Source: Orbus sasakiae (lineage in GTDB: Bacteria; Pseudomonadota; Gammaproteobacteria; Enterobacterales; Orbaceae). Taken from it: 64,000 bases of DNA. The notes below the pieces were generated by a model that saw only the letters and a list, made by a program, of their open reading frames with translations, searched no databases and was not told the DNA's origin. The stretch lies in the NCBI RefSeq assembly GCF_039542345.1, contig NZ_BAABHY010000001.1:434001-498000 (forward strand). The letters are read 5' to 3'. The translations under genes and the position numbers were made by a program. Below, piece after piece: positions 25,337-34,575 of this stretch (position 1 is its first letter; each line of letters starts with the position of its first letter).

Positions 25337-26326
25337 ATGATTGCAAAAATCTGGTCGGGTGAAAATAAACTCTATTGGTTACTCGTACCCTTATCATTGG
25401 TTTATGGTTTAGTGGTTTTTGTTCGTCGGATTTTATATCAATGCGGTATATTTAAATCTTGGCGATCTCCTATCCCCGTGATTGTTGTCGGTAACTTGTC
25501 TGTCGGTGGAAATGGTAAAACGCCAGTCGTCATTTATTTAGTCGAGCAGTTAAAGGCCAATGGTTACAAAGTTGGTGTTGTCGCGCGTGGTTATGGGGGG
25601 AAAAGTGATCATTATCCAGTGATTGTGACAAAGCAAACCCCGCCTGCGATCGTTGGGGATGAACCTGTACTGATTTATGAACGAACACACATTCCCTTTG
25701 CCGTCGCTCCCAAACGTAGTGAAGCCATTAAGGCTTTATTGAACGAATTTAAGCTTGATGTCATTATTACTGATGATGGTTTACAGCATTATGCACTAGA
25801 CCGAGATATTGAGATTGTTGTTATAGACGGCAACCGTGGTTTTGGTAATGGTTGGTTTTTACCTGCAGGTCCAATGCGAGAATCAACTTCTCGTTTAAAG
25901 CAGGTTGATTACACCTTAATCAATGGCAATAGCCAAAAACATTACATCGATGCTTATACTATGCAATTCATTCCAGATGATGCCATTAATTTATTAACAC
26001 AAGAACGTAAGCCGATTAGCCAATTACATCATGTTTGTGCGATGGCCGGTATTGGTGATCCGAGCCGTTTTTTTACTATGCTTGAAAAACAGCACGTTGA
26101 TGTTGTTAATACCATTTCTTTTATGGATCACCAGCAGTATACAGAGCAGCAGTTATCTGCACTGACAAAACCAAATGAATTATTATTAATGACAGAGAAA
26201 GATGCCGTAAAATGCTTCTCTTTTGCGAAGGATAATTGGTGGTATTTACCGATTAATGCCGCATTGCCAGATAAATTTATGGCACAACTATTAACTCAAA
26301 TCAGTAAAATCAGAAAGACAGATTAA
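25337..26326 (+). CDS. lpxK: Tetraacyldisaccharide 4'-kinase
   Basis: LpxK adds the 4'-phosphate to the lipid A disaccharide at the inner face of the inner membrane. The 329-residue product has an N-terminal hydrophobic anchor (LLVPLSLVYGLVVFV), the Walker A GNLSVGGNGKTP and the catalytic TDDGLQHYALDRD block. It lies between msbA and ycaR as in E. coli (where ycaQ also intervenes), consistent with coupled lipid A synthesis and export. Confidence 0.96.
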   Translation: MIAKIWSGENKLYWLLVPLSLVYGLVVFVRRILYQCGIFKSWRSPIPVIVVGNLSVGGNGKTPVVIYLVEQLKANGYKVGVVARGYGGKSDHYPVIVTKQTPPAIVGDEPVLIYERTHIPFAVAPKRSEAIKALLNEFKLDVIITDDGLQHYALDRDIEIVVIDGNRGFGNGWFLPAGPMRESTSRLKQVDYTLINGNSQKHYIDAYTMQFIPDDAINLLTQERKPISQLHHVCAMAGIGDPSRFFTMLEKQHVDVVNTISFMDHQQYTEQQLSALTKPNELLLMTEKDAVKCFSFAKDNWWYLPINAALPDKFMAQLLTQISKIRKTD

Positions 26327-26335
26327 GGTGTGCAG

Positions 26336-26527
26336 ATGATGAAACAAAAACTGCTAGATGCAATTGCTTGTCCAAAATGTTTTGGTAAGCTTGATTATAA
26401 TGAACAACAACAAACATTGTCTTGTCTAAACGATCAGCTTATTTATACCGTTGTTGATGGTATTGCGGTCTTGATTGAAGACGAAGCAAAAACATTAGAT
26501 CTAACCAATAATAAGGCAACGCTATGA
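26336..26527 (+). CDS. ycaR: YcaR/Trm112-like small zinc-ribbon protein
   Basis: A 63-residue member of the UPF0434/Trm112-like family. IACPKCFGKLDYNEQQQTLSC provides C-x2-C and a later Cys, and the ending DGIAVLIEDEAKTL is typical. E. coli YcaR is 60 residues. ATG 26336 is preferred because aagg lies 7 nt before; ATG 26339 is also possible. The stop overlaps the kdsB start by four bases (ATGA), showing translational coupling. Confidence 0.9.
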   Translation: MMKQKLLDAIACPKCFGKLDYNEQQQTLSCLNDQLIYTVVDGIAVLIEDEAKTLDLTNNKATL

Positions 26528-27276
26528 ATTATACGGTAATCATACCTGCACGCTATGCTTCAACAAGATTACCAGCAAAACCGTTAGCTGATATTGCTGG
26601 TAAACCGATGATTGTGCGAGTCTTAGAACAAGCAAAAAAATCTAAAGCGACAAGAGTTATTGTTGCAACAGATAATCAGCGTGTTTTTGATGTCGTTAAG
26701 TCATTTGGTGGTGAGGTCGTGTTAACTAGTGAAAAACATAATTCAGGTACAGAAAGACTGGCTGAAGTGATCAATTTGTGTCAATTTTCAGATGATGAAG
26801 TCATTGTTAATGTACAAGGTGATGAGCCATTAATTCCCCCAGTTATTATAGATCAAGTTGCTGATAATTTAGTAAAATACAAAACGGGTATGGCGACACT
26901 CGCGGTGCCAATTACCGATGTTGAAGAAGCATTCAATACCGGCGCAGTGAAAGTTGTGACTGACAAAGATGGTTATGCGCTTTACTTTTCACGTTCAACC
27001 ATACCATGGGAACGTGATAGATTTGCTTTATCTAAAACTTCGATTGGTGATTTTTACCTACGCCATATCGGTATTTATGCGTATCGTGCTGGATTTATTC
27101 GTCAGTATATTCGTTGGCAGCCAAGTTCGCTTGAAAAAATTGAAATGCTCGAACAACTCAGAGTATTGTGGTATGGTGAAAAAATTCATGTGGCAGTGGC
27201 ACTTGAAACACCAGCGATTGGTGTTGATACGCAAGAGGATTTAGATAAAGTACGTGCAATTTATGCAAAATTTTAA
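26524..27276 (+). CDS. kdsB: 3-Deoxy-manno-octulosonate cytidylyltransferase
   Basis: KdsB activates Kdo with CTP to CMP-Kdo for lipopolysaccharide inner core synthesis. The 250 residues include the N-terminal PARYASTRLPAKPL nucleotide-binding segment, NVQGDEPLIPP with the magnesium Asp, YFSRSTIPWERD, HIGIYAYRAGFI and the C-terminal GVDTQEDLDKV. E. coli KdsB is 248 residues. Last gene of the comEC-msbA-lpxK-ycaR-kdsB run, overlapping ycaR by 4 nt. Confidence 0.97.
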   Translation: MNYTVIIPARYASTRLPAKPLADIAGKPMIVRVLEQAKKSKATRVIVATDNQRVFDVVKSFGGEVVLTSEKHNSGTERLAEVINLCQFSDDEVIVNVQGDEPLIPPVIIDQVADNLVKYKTGMATLAVPITDVEEAFNTGAVKVVTDKDGYALYFSRSTIPWERDRFALSKTSIGDFYLRHIGIYAYRAGFIRQYIRWQPSSLEKIEMLEQLRVLWYGEKIHVAVALETPAIGVDTQEDLDKVRAIYAKF

Positions 27277-27309
27277 GTATTAATCAATACAATACGATAA
27301 AGGCTTATA

Positions 27310-28002
27310 ATGAATAAATTTACCGGATTTTCTAAAGCAGGACTCAATTTTTTACAAGACGTAAAAATTCAAAATAGCCGAGAATGGTTTGCTAACCATC
27401 GAACAGTATATGATAATGAGTTAGTTAAACCTTTTCGTTCATTAGTTGAAAGTCTGGCTCCTCATATGCTTAAGATTGATGAATGGTTTGAAACCAAGCC
27501 TGCAATTGGTAAAACGATTTCTCGTATTAATCGTGATACACGTTTTTCCCATGATAAGTCTCTTTATCGAAACCGTTTGTGGTTAACATTTAAAAGACCG
27601 AGTAAAGATTGGAAAGAAGCACCAGCATACTTTTTTGAAATGGATCCGGATATGTACCGTTATGGTTTAGGTTACTACTGTGCACCAAAACAAACCATGG
27701 ACATATTTAGAAGTGAAATTAACCAAGACCCAGAAAAATTTTTAGATACAGTGAGCTGTGTTAAAAAAACTTTTGAGTTGGTTGGTGAACTGTACAAACG
27801 CCCTTTAGTGAAAAATCAACCTGAGCAGATTGCCACTTGGTATAATCGTAAGGACTTTGCTGTCATGGCAACAAGTTGTAATGTTGAAGACTTATATAAT
27901 GAAAATTTGACTAAAAAGTTAGCCAAAGGCTTCAATCAACTGGTACCACTATATGATTATTTAATGCGTATAGAGATGATTAAAACAATACCAACATTAT
28001 AA
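27310..28002 (+). CDS. DUF2461 family protein
   Basis: A 230-residue protein recognised as DUF2461 (TIGR02453) from FSKAGLNFLQDVKIQNSREWF at the start, SRINRDTRFSHDKSLYRNRLW in the middle and the YFFEMDPDMYRYGLGYY block. Function of the family is not known to me. No signal peptide or membrane segment. It follows kdsB by 33 nt and may be transcribed with it; a shared terminator with marC follows. Confidence 0.85.
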   Translation: MNKFTGFSKAGLNFLQDVKIQNSREWFANHRTVYDNELVKPFRSLVESLAPHMLKIDEWFETKPAIGKTISRINRDTRFSHDKSLYRNRLWLTFKRPSKDWKEAPAYFFEMDPDMYRYGLGYYCAPKQTMDIFRSEINQDPEKFLDTVSCVKKTFELVGELYKRPLVKNQPEQIATWYNRKDFAVMATSCNVEDLYNENLTKKLAKGFNQLVPLYDYLMRIEMIKTIPTL

Positions 28003-28010
28003 AACAAACA

Positions 28011-28040
28011 TCGATTACCCGTAACAATACGGGTAATCGA
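28011..28040. terminator. Bidirectional terminator between the DUF2461 gene and marC
   Basis: TCGATTACCCG (28011-28021) is perfectly complementary to CGGGTAATCGA (28030-28040) with an 8-nt loop. It lies between convergent genes, 8 nt after one stop and 6 nt after the other. T tracts are short on both sides. Confidence 0.75.
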
Positions 28041-28046
28041 TTTAGG

Positions 28047-28709
28047 TTAGAGATTAGGGTAAGAGTGCACTAATTCAGTAATCCCATTTATGACAAATTG
28101 CGTACCCATGCAAACTAGCAAAAACCCCATAATTCTTGACGTTGCCTCAATACCACTTTTACCGATTAAACGCATGATATTACCCGCACTGCGCATACAA
28201 CCCCATAAAATAATGGATAAGATAAAGGGAACGAGAATTGAAGCGGTATAAATGACCCATGTTGAAACATCATAACCGCCACTTTGTACGGTCGATGCCA
28301 TACTAATTATCATCGCTATTGTTCCAGGGCCTGCAGTACTCGGCATTGCTAATGGCACAAAAGCGATGTTATTTGATGGTTCTTTCTTTTTAGCATCTGC
28401 TTCAGGTGTTTTATGGACCGGTTGCTGAGGGAAAAGCATTCTAAAACCGATAAAAGCAACAATCATTCCCCCTGCAATTCGTAAACCGGGTATTGAAATA
28501 CCAAACGTTTTCATGACAATTTGGCCACAATAAAATGAGACAACCATAATAATGAATACATAAATACACGTCATTTTTGACTGGTAATTACGTTCATCAT
28601 TAGTCATATCACCAGATAGACCTAACAATAAAGCAACTGTTGTTAAAGGATTCGTTAGGGGGATAAACATAAGCAAACCAAAACCGATAACTTGTATTAA
28701 TTCCATCAT
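28047..28709 (-). CDS. marC: MarC-family inner-membrane protein
   Basis: MarC is a six-helix inner-membrane protein of the UPF0056 family with no settled function. The 220-residue product is close to E. coli MarC (221): LTNPLTTVALLLGLSG, RIAGGMIVAFIGFRMLFPQQP, NIAFVPLAMPSTAGPGTIAMIIS and RIMGFLLVCMGTQFVINGI. A hydrophilic Lys/Glu loop near 100-115 separates the two halves. It is alone, not beside marRAB, and downstream of the PTS operon with a 185-nt gap. Confidence 0.93.
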   Translation of the reverse strand: MMELIQVIGFGLLMFIPLTNPLTTVALLLGLSGDMTNDERNYQSKMTCIYVFIIMVVSFYCGQIVMKTFGISIPGLRIAGGMIVAFIGFRMLFPQQPVHKTPEADAKKKEPSNNIAFVPLAMPSTAGPGTIAMIISMASTVQSGGYDVSTWVIYTASILVPFILSIILWGCMRSAGNIMRLIGKSGIEATSRIMGFLLVCMGTQFVINGITELVHSYPNL

Positions 28710-28894
28710 AGATTGTTATTCTTATATCAATTATAGTGTGTGAATTCGATTTTAATTAATTTGCTGATTATTTTACCGCAAATTGTGCTGATTAAACAAA
28801 TGTTTTAGTCCCAAGAAAAAGGCGGATATATTATCAATAATAAATAGTTTATGATTAATGGTATAAATTGATATCCTTCCATTTTTATCGTCAT

Positions 28895-29503
28895 TTATTG
28901 AACATACAAAATGATATCAGCAATTAATGCGTCATAATCAATTGTATTATAATTCGTGACATCAATTTCATATAATTTCCCCAATGAAAATTGATTATAC
29001 TTACGTTCGGTAATACGTTGTTTAAACTCTGATTGCGTAATTTGTTGGTCAGCGTCTGTTCTATCTGTTAATTTATCACCGTCATGATAACGGGTAGTCA
29101 GATGGCTTAAATGACGGGTTAGTTCAAGATCTCTTTTATGACGACGTTGCCAAAGGATCTCAAAATCACAGACTAAACGAATTGTAATAATTTGATACTG
29201 GTAGCATTTAGCAAATTTAGCCAAGGTGTTTTTTTGCTTATCGCTAAATGGGTATTCTGTCACAATGATGTCTTTCCCTATCCACATATATTTTTGCAAG
29301 ATGTCGTAATAAAACTGCCAAACCTTTTGTTCTAACTCCTCTTTTTCAGCTAAATTATTAAACCCAAATTTATCAGCAAATAACTCTTTCATCTCATCAG
29401 GTGAAATCATAAAAAGATGAGGTATTTTTTCACGTATTTTGGTGATTAAGTAGCTTTTACCGGTTGCAGGTGGACCTGCAACCAAAATTAATGTTTTTTT
29501 CAT
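28895..29503 (-). CDS. P-loop kinase-like protein (AAA_33/zeta-type), last gene of the PTS operon
   Basis: A 202-residue soluble P-loop protein. Walker A GPPATGKS is at 10-17, and a DxD-like ISPDEM follows; the rest (VTEYPFSD, LVCDFEILWQRRHKRD) has the layout of small-molecule or RNA kinases. It follows the aldolase by 13 nt. Because PTS import gives a monophosphate while class II ketose-bisphosphate aldolases need a bisphosphate, this protein may be the missing sugar-phosphate kinase. That role is inference from operon logic. Confidence 0.7.
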   Translation of the reverse strand: MKKTLILVAGPPATGKSYLITKIREKIPHLFMISPDEMKELFADKFGFNNLAEKEELEQKVWQFYYDILQKYMWIGKDIIVTEYPFSDKQKNTLAKFAKCYQYQIITIRLVCDFEILWQRRHKRDLELTRHLSHLTTRYHDGDKLTDRTDADQQITQSEFKQRITERKYNQFSLGKLYEIDVTNYNTIDYDALIADIILYVQ

Positions 29504-29516
29504 GACATAATCTCAA

Positions 29517-30371
29517 TTATGTTCTATTATCTAAGTTCATAAATAATTTCATTTTATGCTTAATAATTGATTTTACCTGTTCATTTGCTGGAATGACATT
29601 GTGCCTTAGTGAACGGTTAACCTCACTACTGGCAAATGTGGTTTTCGCTGTTGAATTCCACGCCACAAGTAACTCAGTGCCTACGTTAAATTTACGAATA
29701 CCATTGTTAATTAACTCAGGGTAATCTTCCTCTTTAACGCCAGTACCACCATGAATAACTAATGGAATATTAACAACATGATGAATCTGTTTTAGTAAAG
29801 GAATATTAACTTCGGTTTTGCTTTTGAATTGACCGTGATTAGTACCAATTGCAATCGCTAAGGCATCAACGCCTGTTTCTTGCACAAACTTAACTGCATC
29901 TTCAGGTTTGGTATAGACCTTATCATTATCATCGACATGAATCCCTTCCTCAGTCCCACCAATGGTACCAAGCTCACCCTCAACACTTGCACCATGACGA
30001 TGAGCATATTCAACGACAGCTTTTGTTTTTAAAATATTTTCTTTAAAGGGGAGATGTGAACCATCATACATCACGGAGGTGTAACCGCAATCAATGGCTT
30101 GTTTTATATCATCAAAATTTCTGGCATGATCTAAATGCAGCACTGCATCGACCATTTCATTATCTGCGATACTTTTGACGACAGATACCAAAACATCCAT
30201 ACCAATGTATTTAGCTGTATCTACGCTTGTTTGAATAATAATTGGGGCTCCAATCTCTTTTGCTGCACGGATCATGTCGGGTAACATTTCCAAATTATGG
30301 GCATTAAAAGCACCAACGGTATAATTAAGTTGTTGAGCATTTTGAGTAACATATTTTAACGTTGTGTACAT
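29517..30371 (-). CDS. Class II ketose-bisphosphate aldolase (GatY/KbaY/Fba type)
   Basis: A zinc-dependent aldolase that cleaves fructose- or tagatose-type 1,6-bisphosphates. The 284 residues include AFNAHNLEM, HLDH with zinc ligand H82 and base D81, YDGSHLPF at 102-109, and zinc ligands H179 (GTNHG) and H207 (VIHGGTG), then FNVGTEL. The size fits GatY/KbaY. It sits in a PTS operon between the small TPR-like gene and the P-loop kinase, so it probably splits the imported sugar after phosphorylation. Sugar identity unknown. Confidence 0.9.
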   Translation of the reverse strand: MYTTLKYVTQNAQQLNYTVGAFNAHNLEMLPDMIRAAKEIGAPIIIQTSVDTAKYIGMDVLVSVVKSIADNEMVDAVLHLDHARNFDDIKQAIDCGYTSVMYDGSHLPFKENILKTKAVVEYAHRHGASVEGELGTIGGTEEGIHVDDNDKVYTKPEDAVKFVQETGVDALAIAIGTNHGQFKSKTEVNIPLLKQIHHVVNIPLVIHGGTGVKEEDYPELINNGIRKFNVGTELLVAWNSTAKTTFASSEVNRSLRHNVIPANEQVKSIIKHKMKLFMNLDNRT

Positions 30372-30389
30372 CTAATCATCTCCTATTAT

Positions 30390-30797
30390 TTAACCGGTTA
30401 TAATGACTTGTTTAGCGATTTGACGCATGTCATCCATTTTATTCATCCACTTATCAATGCCATCACTGTCACGATTTTGTGCCGCTTCAGCGCGTTTTTG
30501 GTTATATAAACTCATTAGCTGTTTATACCCATCACCGATGGTTAATTGATAAGATAAGCTCTTTTCAAAATAATCTATTGCTTGATCCTTATCGAACTTG
30601 GCCACGATTAATCCCATTGATTCATAGTGTTTAGCAATCGCCGTTTTATCTGATTCAGTTTGTGCTAATAGTGTTTTTAACTGTTCGAGTTTTTCGGCTA
30701 ATGATGTTTTAAGTGCCACAATTTCGTCATCACTGATTTTCACCATTGGCGGTGGCACTACATTTCCTTCCGTTTTTTTCTTAAAAAAGTTAAACAC
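30390..30797 (-). CDS. Small TPR-like protein of the PTS operon, function unknown
   Basis: A 135-residue soluble protein, highly helical and charged. After a short FFKKK start, residues 25-80 look like coiled helices (LKTSLAEKLEQLKTLLAQTESDK), and YESMGLIVAKFDKDQAIDYFEKSLSYQL resembles one tetratricopeptide repeat. No catalytic motif or signal is visible. It is 18 nt from the IIC gene and 19 nt from the aldolase, so it belongs to the operon. A scaffold or regulatory role would be a guess. Confidence 0.75.
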   Translation of the reverse strand: MFNFFKKKTEGNVVPPPMVKISDDEIVALKTSLAEKLEQLKTLLAQTESDKTAIAKHYESMGLIVAKFDKDQAIDYFEKSLSYQLTIGDGYKQLMSLYNQKRAEAAQNRDSDGIDKWMNKMDDMRQIAKQVIITG

Positions 30798-30814
30798 AAT
30801 ATCTTCTCCTAAAA

Positions 30815-32104
30815 CTAGAATGCTCTTAATATTGGACCAATTATGAGGGCATAAATTAATGCAACTGTTACGGTATCAACATCAGTAGCAGTACTATTGA
30901 TGAAACCAAGACTATTAAAGGTAACAACTAAAAGTGCTGGTAATAGGGTGATAAAAAAGCCATGTGCAATACCGCCGATAATAGCACCTCGTCGTCCACC
31001 TACTTGATTGCCAAAAATACCCGCTGTACCACCTGCAAAAAAGTTAGTTAGCATACCGGGTAGAATCATGGCTAATCCAAATACAGGTAATACAAACATT
31101 GCAATAATTGATCCAATTGTTGTGGTAATAAAACCAAGAATAACGGCATTTGGACTGTAAGGAAAAAAGACTGGGCAATCTAATGCTGGAATAGCATTAG
31201 GGACTAGGCGCATTGAAATGCCTCTAAAAGCGGGGACAATTTCACCGAGTAGCAGTCTTACGCCAGCAAGTAATACATATACCCCAACAACAAACTGAAT
31301 GGATTGTAAAAAGGCATACATGATATAATTCTGAGAACCGGACAATGTGGATCCAAATTCTTCACCCGCGAAGACCGCTGTAACAATAAAGAGCGGTACC
31401 ATTACAACCATGACGGAAAGATAAGTATCTTGTAAAAATTCAAATGCCTTTGGTAATTTGATATCTTCAATTGATTTTTTCTTTTCACCTCTTTCACCAA
31501 AGATATAGGCAATACCCGCTTCAAACAGATAACCAATGGTACAAAAATGACCTAATGCTATATCATTTGAACCAGTGACTTTACGAATAATTGGTTGGGC
31601 AATCGCGGGCATTGCAACAGCGAAGATACCACCGACCATTCCCCCGACTAAAATTAAACTGATACCACGAAGTCCTGCAAAATAGCCAAATACTGTTGTC
31701 ATCGTGGCCATCCATAAAATGGCTTGACCCGTTAAAAAGATATATTTCCATTTTGTAAAACGCGCGATTAAGATATTAAACACAAATATGGCTAAAAAAG
31801 TCAGTGCAATATCCCGTCCTAAGCCCAGCTCATTCATTGCTTGTCCATTGATCGCTTCAATTGAAGGGATAATGCCTTGCATATGGAAGCCTTCAGTAAA
31901 TATTTCACCAAAGTAGATTAAGCTTCCTACAATAATTGCTGAACCAGCACTTAAGACCTGAAATCCGAGTAATGTTTTGAGTGAGCCTGAAATAATCTGA
32001 CCAATTGATTTTTTTTGTAATGCCAAACCAACAAAGGCGATCAGGCTAATCGTTATTGATGCTTGAGTTAAAACATTATCAATAATAAATTCAATTATTC
32101 CCAT
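30815..32104 (-). CDS. PTS EIIC, ascorbate/galactitol (UlaA/SgaT) type
   Basis: A 429-residue polytopic membrane protein with about 10-11 segments, of the UlaA-like EIIC superfamily. Family-type stretches include GSLKTLLGFQVLSAGSAIIV, ALGHFCTIGYLFEAGIAYIFG, and ALDCPVFFPYSPNAVILGF in the substrate-binding half. UlaA itself imports L-ascorbate; the aldolase in this operon argues for a different, ketose-like substrate. The IIB gene is 19 nt upstream. Confidence 0.9.
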   Translation of the reverse strand: MGIIEFIIDNVLTQASITISLIAFVGLALQKKSIGQIISGSLKTLLGFQVLSAGSAIIVGSLIYFGEIFTEGFHMQGIIPSIEAINGQAMNELGLGRDIALTFLAIFVFNILIARFTKWKYIFLTGQAILWMATMTTVFGYFAGLRGISLILVGGMVGGIFAVAMPAIAQPIIRKVTGSNDIALGHFCTIGYLFEAGIAYIFGERGEKKKSIEDIKLPKAFEFLQDTYLSVMVVMVPLFIVTAVFAGEEFGSTLSGSQNYIMYAFLQSIQFVVGVYVLLAGVRLLLGEIVPAFRGISMRLVPNAIPALDCPVFFPYSPNAVILGFITTTIGSIIAMFVLPVFGLAMILPGMLTNFFAGGTAGIFGNQVGGRRGAIIGGIAHGFFITLLPALLVVTFNSLGFINSTATDVDTVTVALIYALIIGPILRAF

Positions 32105-32123
32105 AATGTTGCTCCTTTAAGAT

Positions 32124-32429
32124 TTATAAAACACCTTTTTGTTGTAAGACAGGCGTGATTTTTTGTTCTATTTCTTGTTTTGAAACAATATTTTTTAAAT
32201 ACACGATGACCGTTTTTGTCTCATCAATATTGAATTTTTCAAATTGGCTTTTAAAATTTTCAGCAGTTATAATTAGGTCAGCATTCATGGAGGAAGCGGA
32301 TGAAATATCAGTATGTTCAAGTTTTGCATCAACATTTAATTTACCTAATACATCTTCTGTTGCCATTTGAGCTGCAAAACTGCTACCTAAACCAGCACCA
32401 CACACAAACAAAATATTTAATTTTTTCAT
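32124..32429 (-). CDS. PTS EIIB, lactose/cellobiose-ascorbate (SgaB) type
   Basis: A 101-residue EIIB with the phosphocysteine C10 in FVCGAGLGSSFAAQM, the typical position and loop for SgaB-type EIIB. It hands phosphate from EIIA to the sugar during transport through the EIIC encoded next to it. No free EIIA gene is present; the only EIIA domain nearby is in the regulator at 32485-34575. Confidence 0.92.
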   Translation of the reverse strand: MKKLNILFVCGAGLGSSFAAQMATEDVLGKLNVDAKLEHTDISSASSMNADLIITAENFKSQFEKFNIDETKTVIVYLKNIVSKQEIEQKITPVLQQKGVL

Positions 32430-32484
32430 AAATAATCCTTATATGTATTTGATTGAATTTAAATTAAAAAACTTTAGCTACTAA

Positions 32485-34575
32485 CTATATTTTTACGGAA
32501 ATATCACTAAATAAAAGTTGCTGAAAATCCTGTTTATTTTCAGCACTAAATAACCGTTTTAAACGATTATCATCATTTATTAACGTCACTAAATTCTTCA
32601 TAATATTCAGGTGTGAGTAGCTATCAATCGCAGCTAAACAGAAGATCACTTTTACAGGGTCATTATCATCATGACCAAATTTGATCGGGTGTTTTAATTT
32701 TGCAACACTAATCCCCAGCTTATTCACGCCATCCTCAGGTCTAGCATGTGCAAGCGCAATATGCTGACCAATGACAATATAGGGGCCATGTTTTTTAACC
32801 GATTCAATCATTGAATCAATATACCTAGGCTCGATCGTATTTGACTCAATGAGTGGAGTAGATACTTTTTGAATAGCATCTTCCCAATTTGAGGCCTGTA
32901 AATCGAAAAGAATATTGGATTCTTTTAATATCTCTTTCAACATAGGTTGAATTTCCTCCTGATTAATTTTTAAGTCATGACTATCTAAAGCCTGCTCGAG
33001 TTTTTGATATAAATGTTTGCTAATCGTTATATCTTCACTTTCGATAACATTAAGTATGGATAAAAAGAGTTGGGTATAATCAGATTTTTCATTGATAGTA
33101 CGTCGTAAGTGTATATTTTGATTAAGAAAAACTTTGATTTTTTCTTGATCAATATCGCGAATGATTGGTGGTAAAAAAAGATAAGGTTTATTTACACTCG
33201 TCAAGCGTATTGTCGAAAAAATAATATCCGCATCTAGTCTTGATAATATTTCAAATTCACGAGAACTCAGTGTGGCAACAATATCGATATTAAAAAGTTG
33301 TTTTAGATTTTCTGATAATAATTTCGCCGTTGCCATGCCGTGATTACATACCACAATCGCTTTGTAGACATAATGTAAATCTTGATTTATTTTGCATTCT
33401 GATGTTGAAAAGTAGATGGTTAAAAAGGCAATTTCATCACAAGTAATGTGTTTTTTTATTATTTTTTCAAAATAAGGTGTGAATTTGGCAATCGAATGGT
33501 ACAGCTTTGAATAGTTACTTTTGATATTATCTTTTAAAGGATTAACCACTTGTAAATCGTTTTTCATTCGACTGAGTAATCCCGTAATATGCTGATAAAG
33601 TCCTTCATACAGTTCTTCTTCACGCCTAGAAAACGGAATACCAGTATCATGTTCCACAAATTTAATGAGCTGAATCGTCAGTAGCTGAGCTTGAACCCAT
33701 TCTAATGAATTGTTCATGTTTTTGTGGTTAAGTGTCTGTAGGATAAACGATAAGTATTTGATCTCTTCAGTTGAGGTATACACTTTAAAGGTTTGAATAA
33801 TTTGTCGAATAAAACTAACGACATCAGTTTCATCTGAAAGCAGTATTTCCGGTGACGATTTTGCTATGGTTTCGGAGATTTTTAATCGACCTAACCAAAT
33901 TGACGTAAATAATAGAAAATATTTTCGGTAATAACTATTTTGTTGGGATGAAACAGTATAATCGTATACGTCGTCGATATTTTCATAAATCGATTTAGGG
34001 ATATAAGAAAAGAGAATTTTCTCATACATGGATTCATCAATAGTGTTAATTTGATAGTCAAGAATACCAATACTGTTATTAATTAAGTCAAAAAGCATGG
34101 TTCTAATGCTGCGTTCTGCACCACTCAATACTAATCCTTTTTTGGCGATGCTAGTCACTTCTATTTGATAGTAATGCAACGATTGTCTCACCTTACGCAT
34201 ATCATCATCTAAAGTACTTTTCGAAACTTGAAATTGCTTTTCTTTTACATACAAATAAGTTGGTGAATCATTAAATGCGATATCTAAAATCAAATCAAAA
34301 CAACGTTCTTCTGGTGATAAAGGTTGATTAACGCGTTCAATGTTATTTAATAATGTTGCTCTTTTTTGAGCGCCAAGTTCTAATATGATGCCGCGTTTTT
34401 TTACATTTTTAATATAACTTAAATTATTCTTAGCCAAAAAATAATTAGCATCACTGATTTCATTACGAATAGTGCGTTCGCTAACTTGGAATTCCTTTGC
34501 CAATACTTCTAATGAAATACCATCTTCAATATTGATCAAATATTTTATGATTTTAATGGTTCTTTCTCTCAGCAT
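32485..34575 (-). CDS. BglG/MtlR-type PTS-controlled activator with fused EIIB- and EIIA-like domains
   Basis: A 696-residue regulator. Two N-terminal helix-turn-helix units (about 3-65, EFQVSERTIRNEI; and 85-150, FQVSKSTLDDDM), two PRDs (about 185-395), a Gat-type EIIB-like domain with C410 (VVCNHGMATA) and a C-terminal EIIA of the mannitol/fructose class with H610 (ALAHARPEDG). Such proteins activate PTS operons when phosphorylation state signals substrate. It is read in the same direction as the operon, 55 nt before the IIB gene. Since no other EIIA is encoded here, H610 may also phosphorylate the EIIB. Shine-Dalgarno aggat before ATG 34575. Confidence 0.9.
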   Translation of the reverse strand: MLRERTIKIIKYLINIEDGISLEVLAKEFQVSERTIRNEISDANYFLAKNNLSYIKNVKKRGIILELGAQKRATLLNNIERVNQPLSPEERCFDLILDIAFNDSPTYLYVKEKQFQVSKSTLDDDMRKVRQSLHYYQIEVTSIAKKGLVLSGAERSIRTMLFDLINNSIGILDYQINTIDESMYEKILFSYIPKSIYENIDDVYDYTVSSQQNSYYRKYFLLFTSIWLGRLKISETIAKSSPEILLSDETDVVSFIRQIIQTFKVYTSTEEIKYLSFILQTLNHKNMNNSLEWVQAQLLTIQLIKFVEHDTGIPFSRREEELYEGLYQHITGLLSRMKNDLQVVNPLKDNIKSNYSKLYHSIAKFTPYFEKIIKKHITCDEIAFLTIYFSTSECKINQDLHYVYKAIVVCNHGMATAKLLSENLKQLFNIDIVATLSSREFEILSRLDADIIFSTIRLTSVNKPYLFLPPIIRDIDQEKIKVFLNQNIHLRRTINEKSDYTQLFLSILNVIESEDITISKHLYQKLEQALDSHDLKINQEEIQPMLKEILKESNILFDLQASNWEDAIQKVSTPLIESNTIEPRYIDSMIESVKKHGPYIVIGQHIALAHARPEDGVNKLGISVAKLKHPIKFGHDDNDPVKVIFCLAAIDSYSHLNIMKNLVTLINDDNRLKRLFSAENKQDFQQLLFSDISVKI

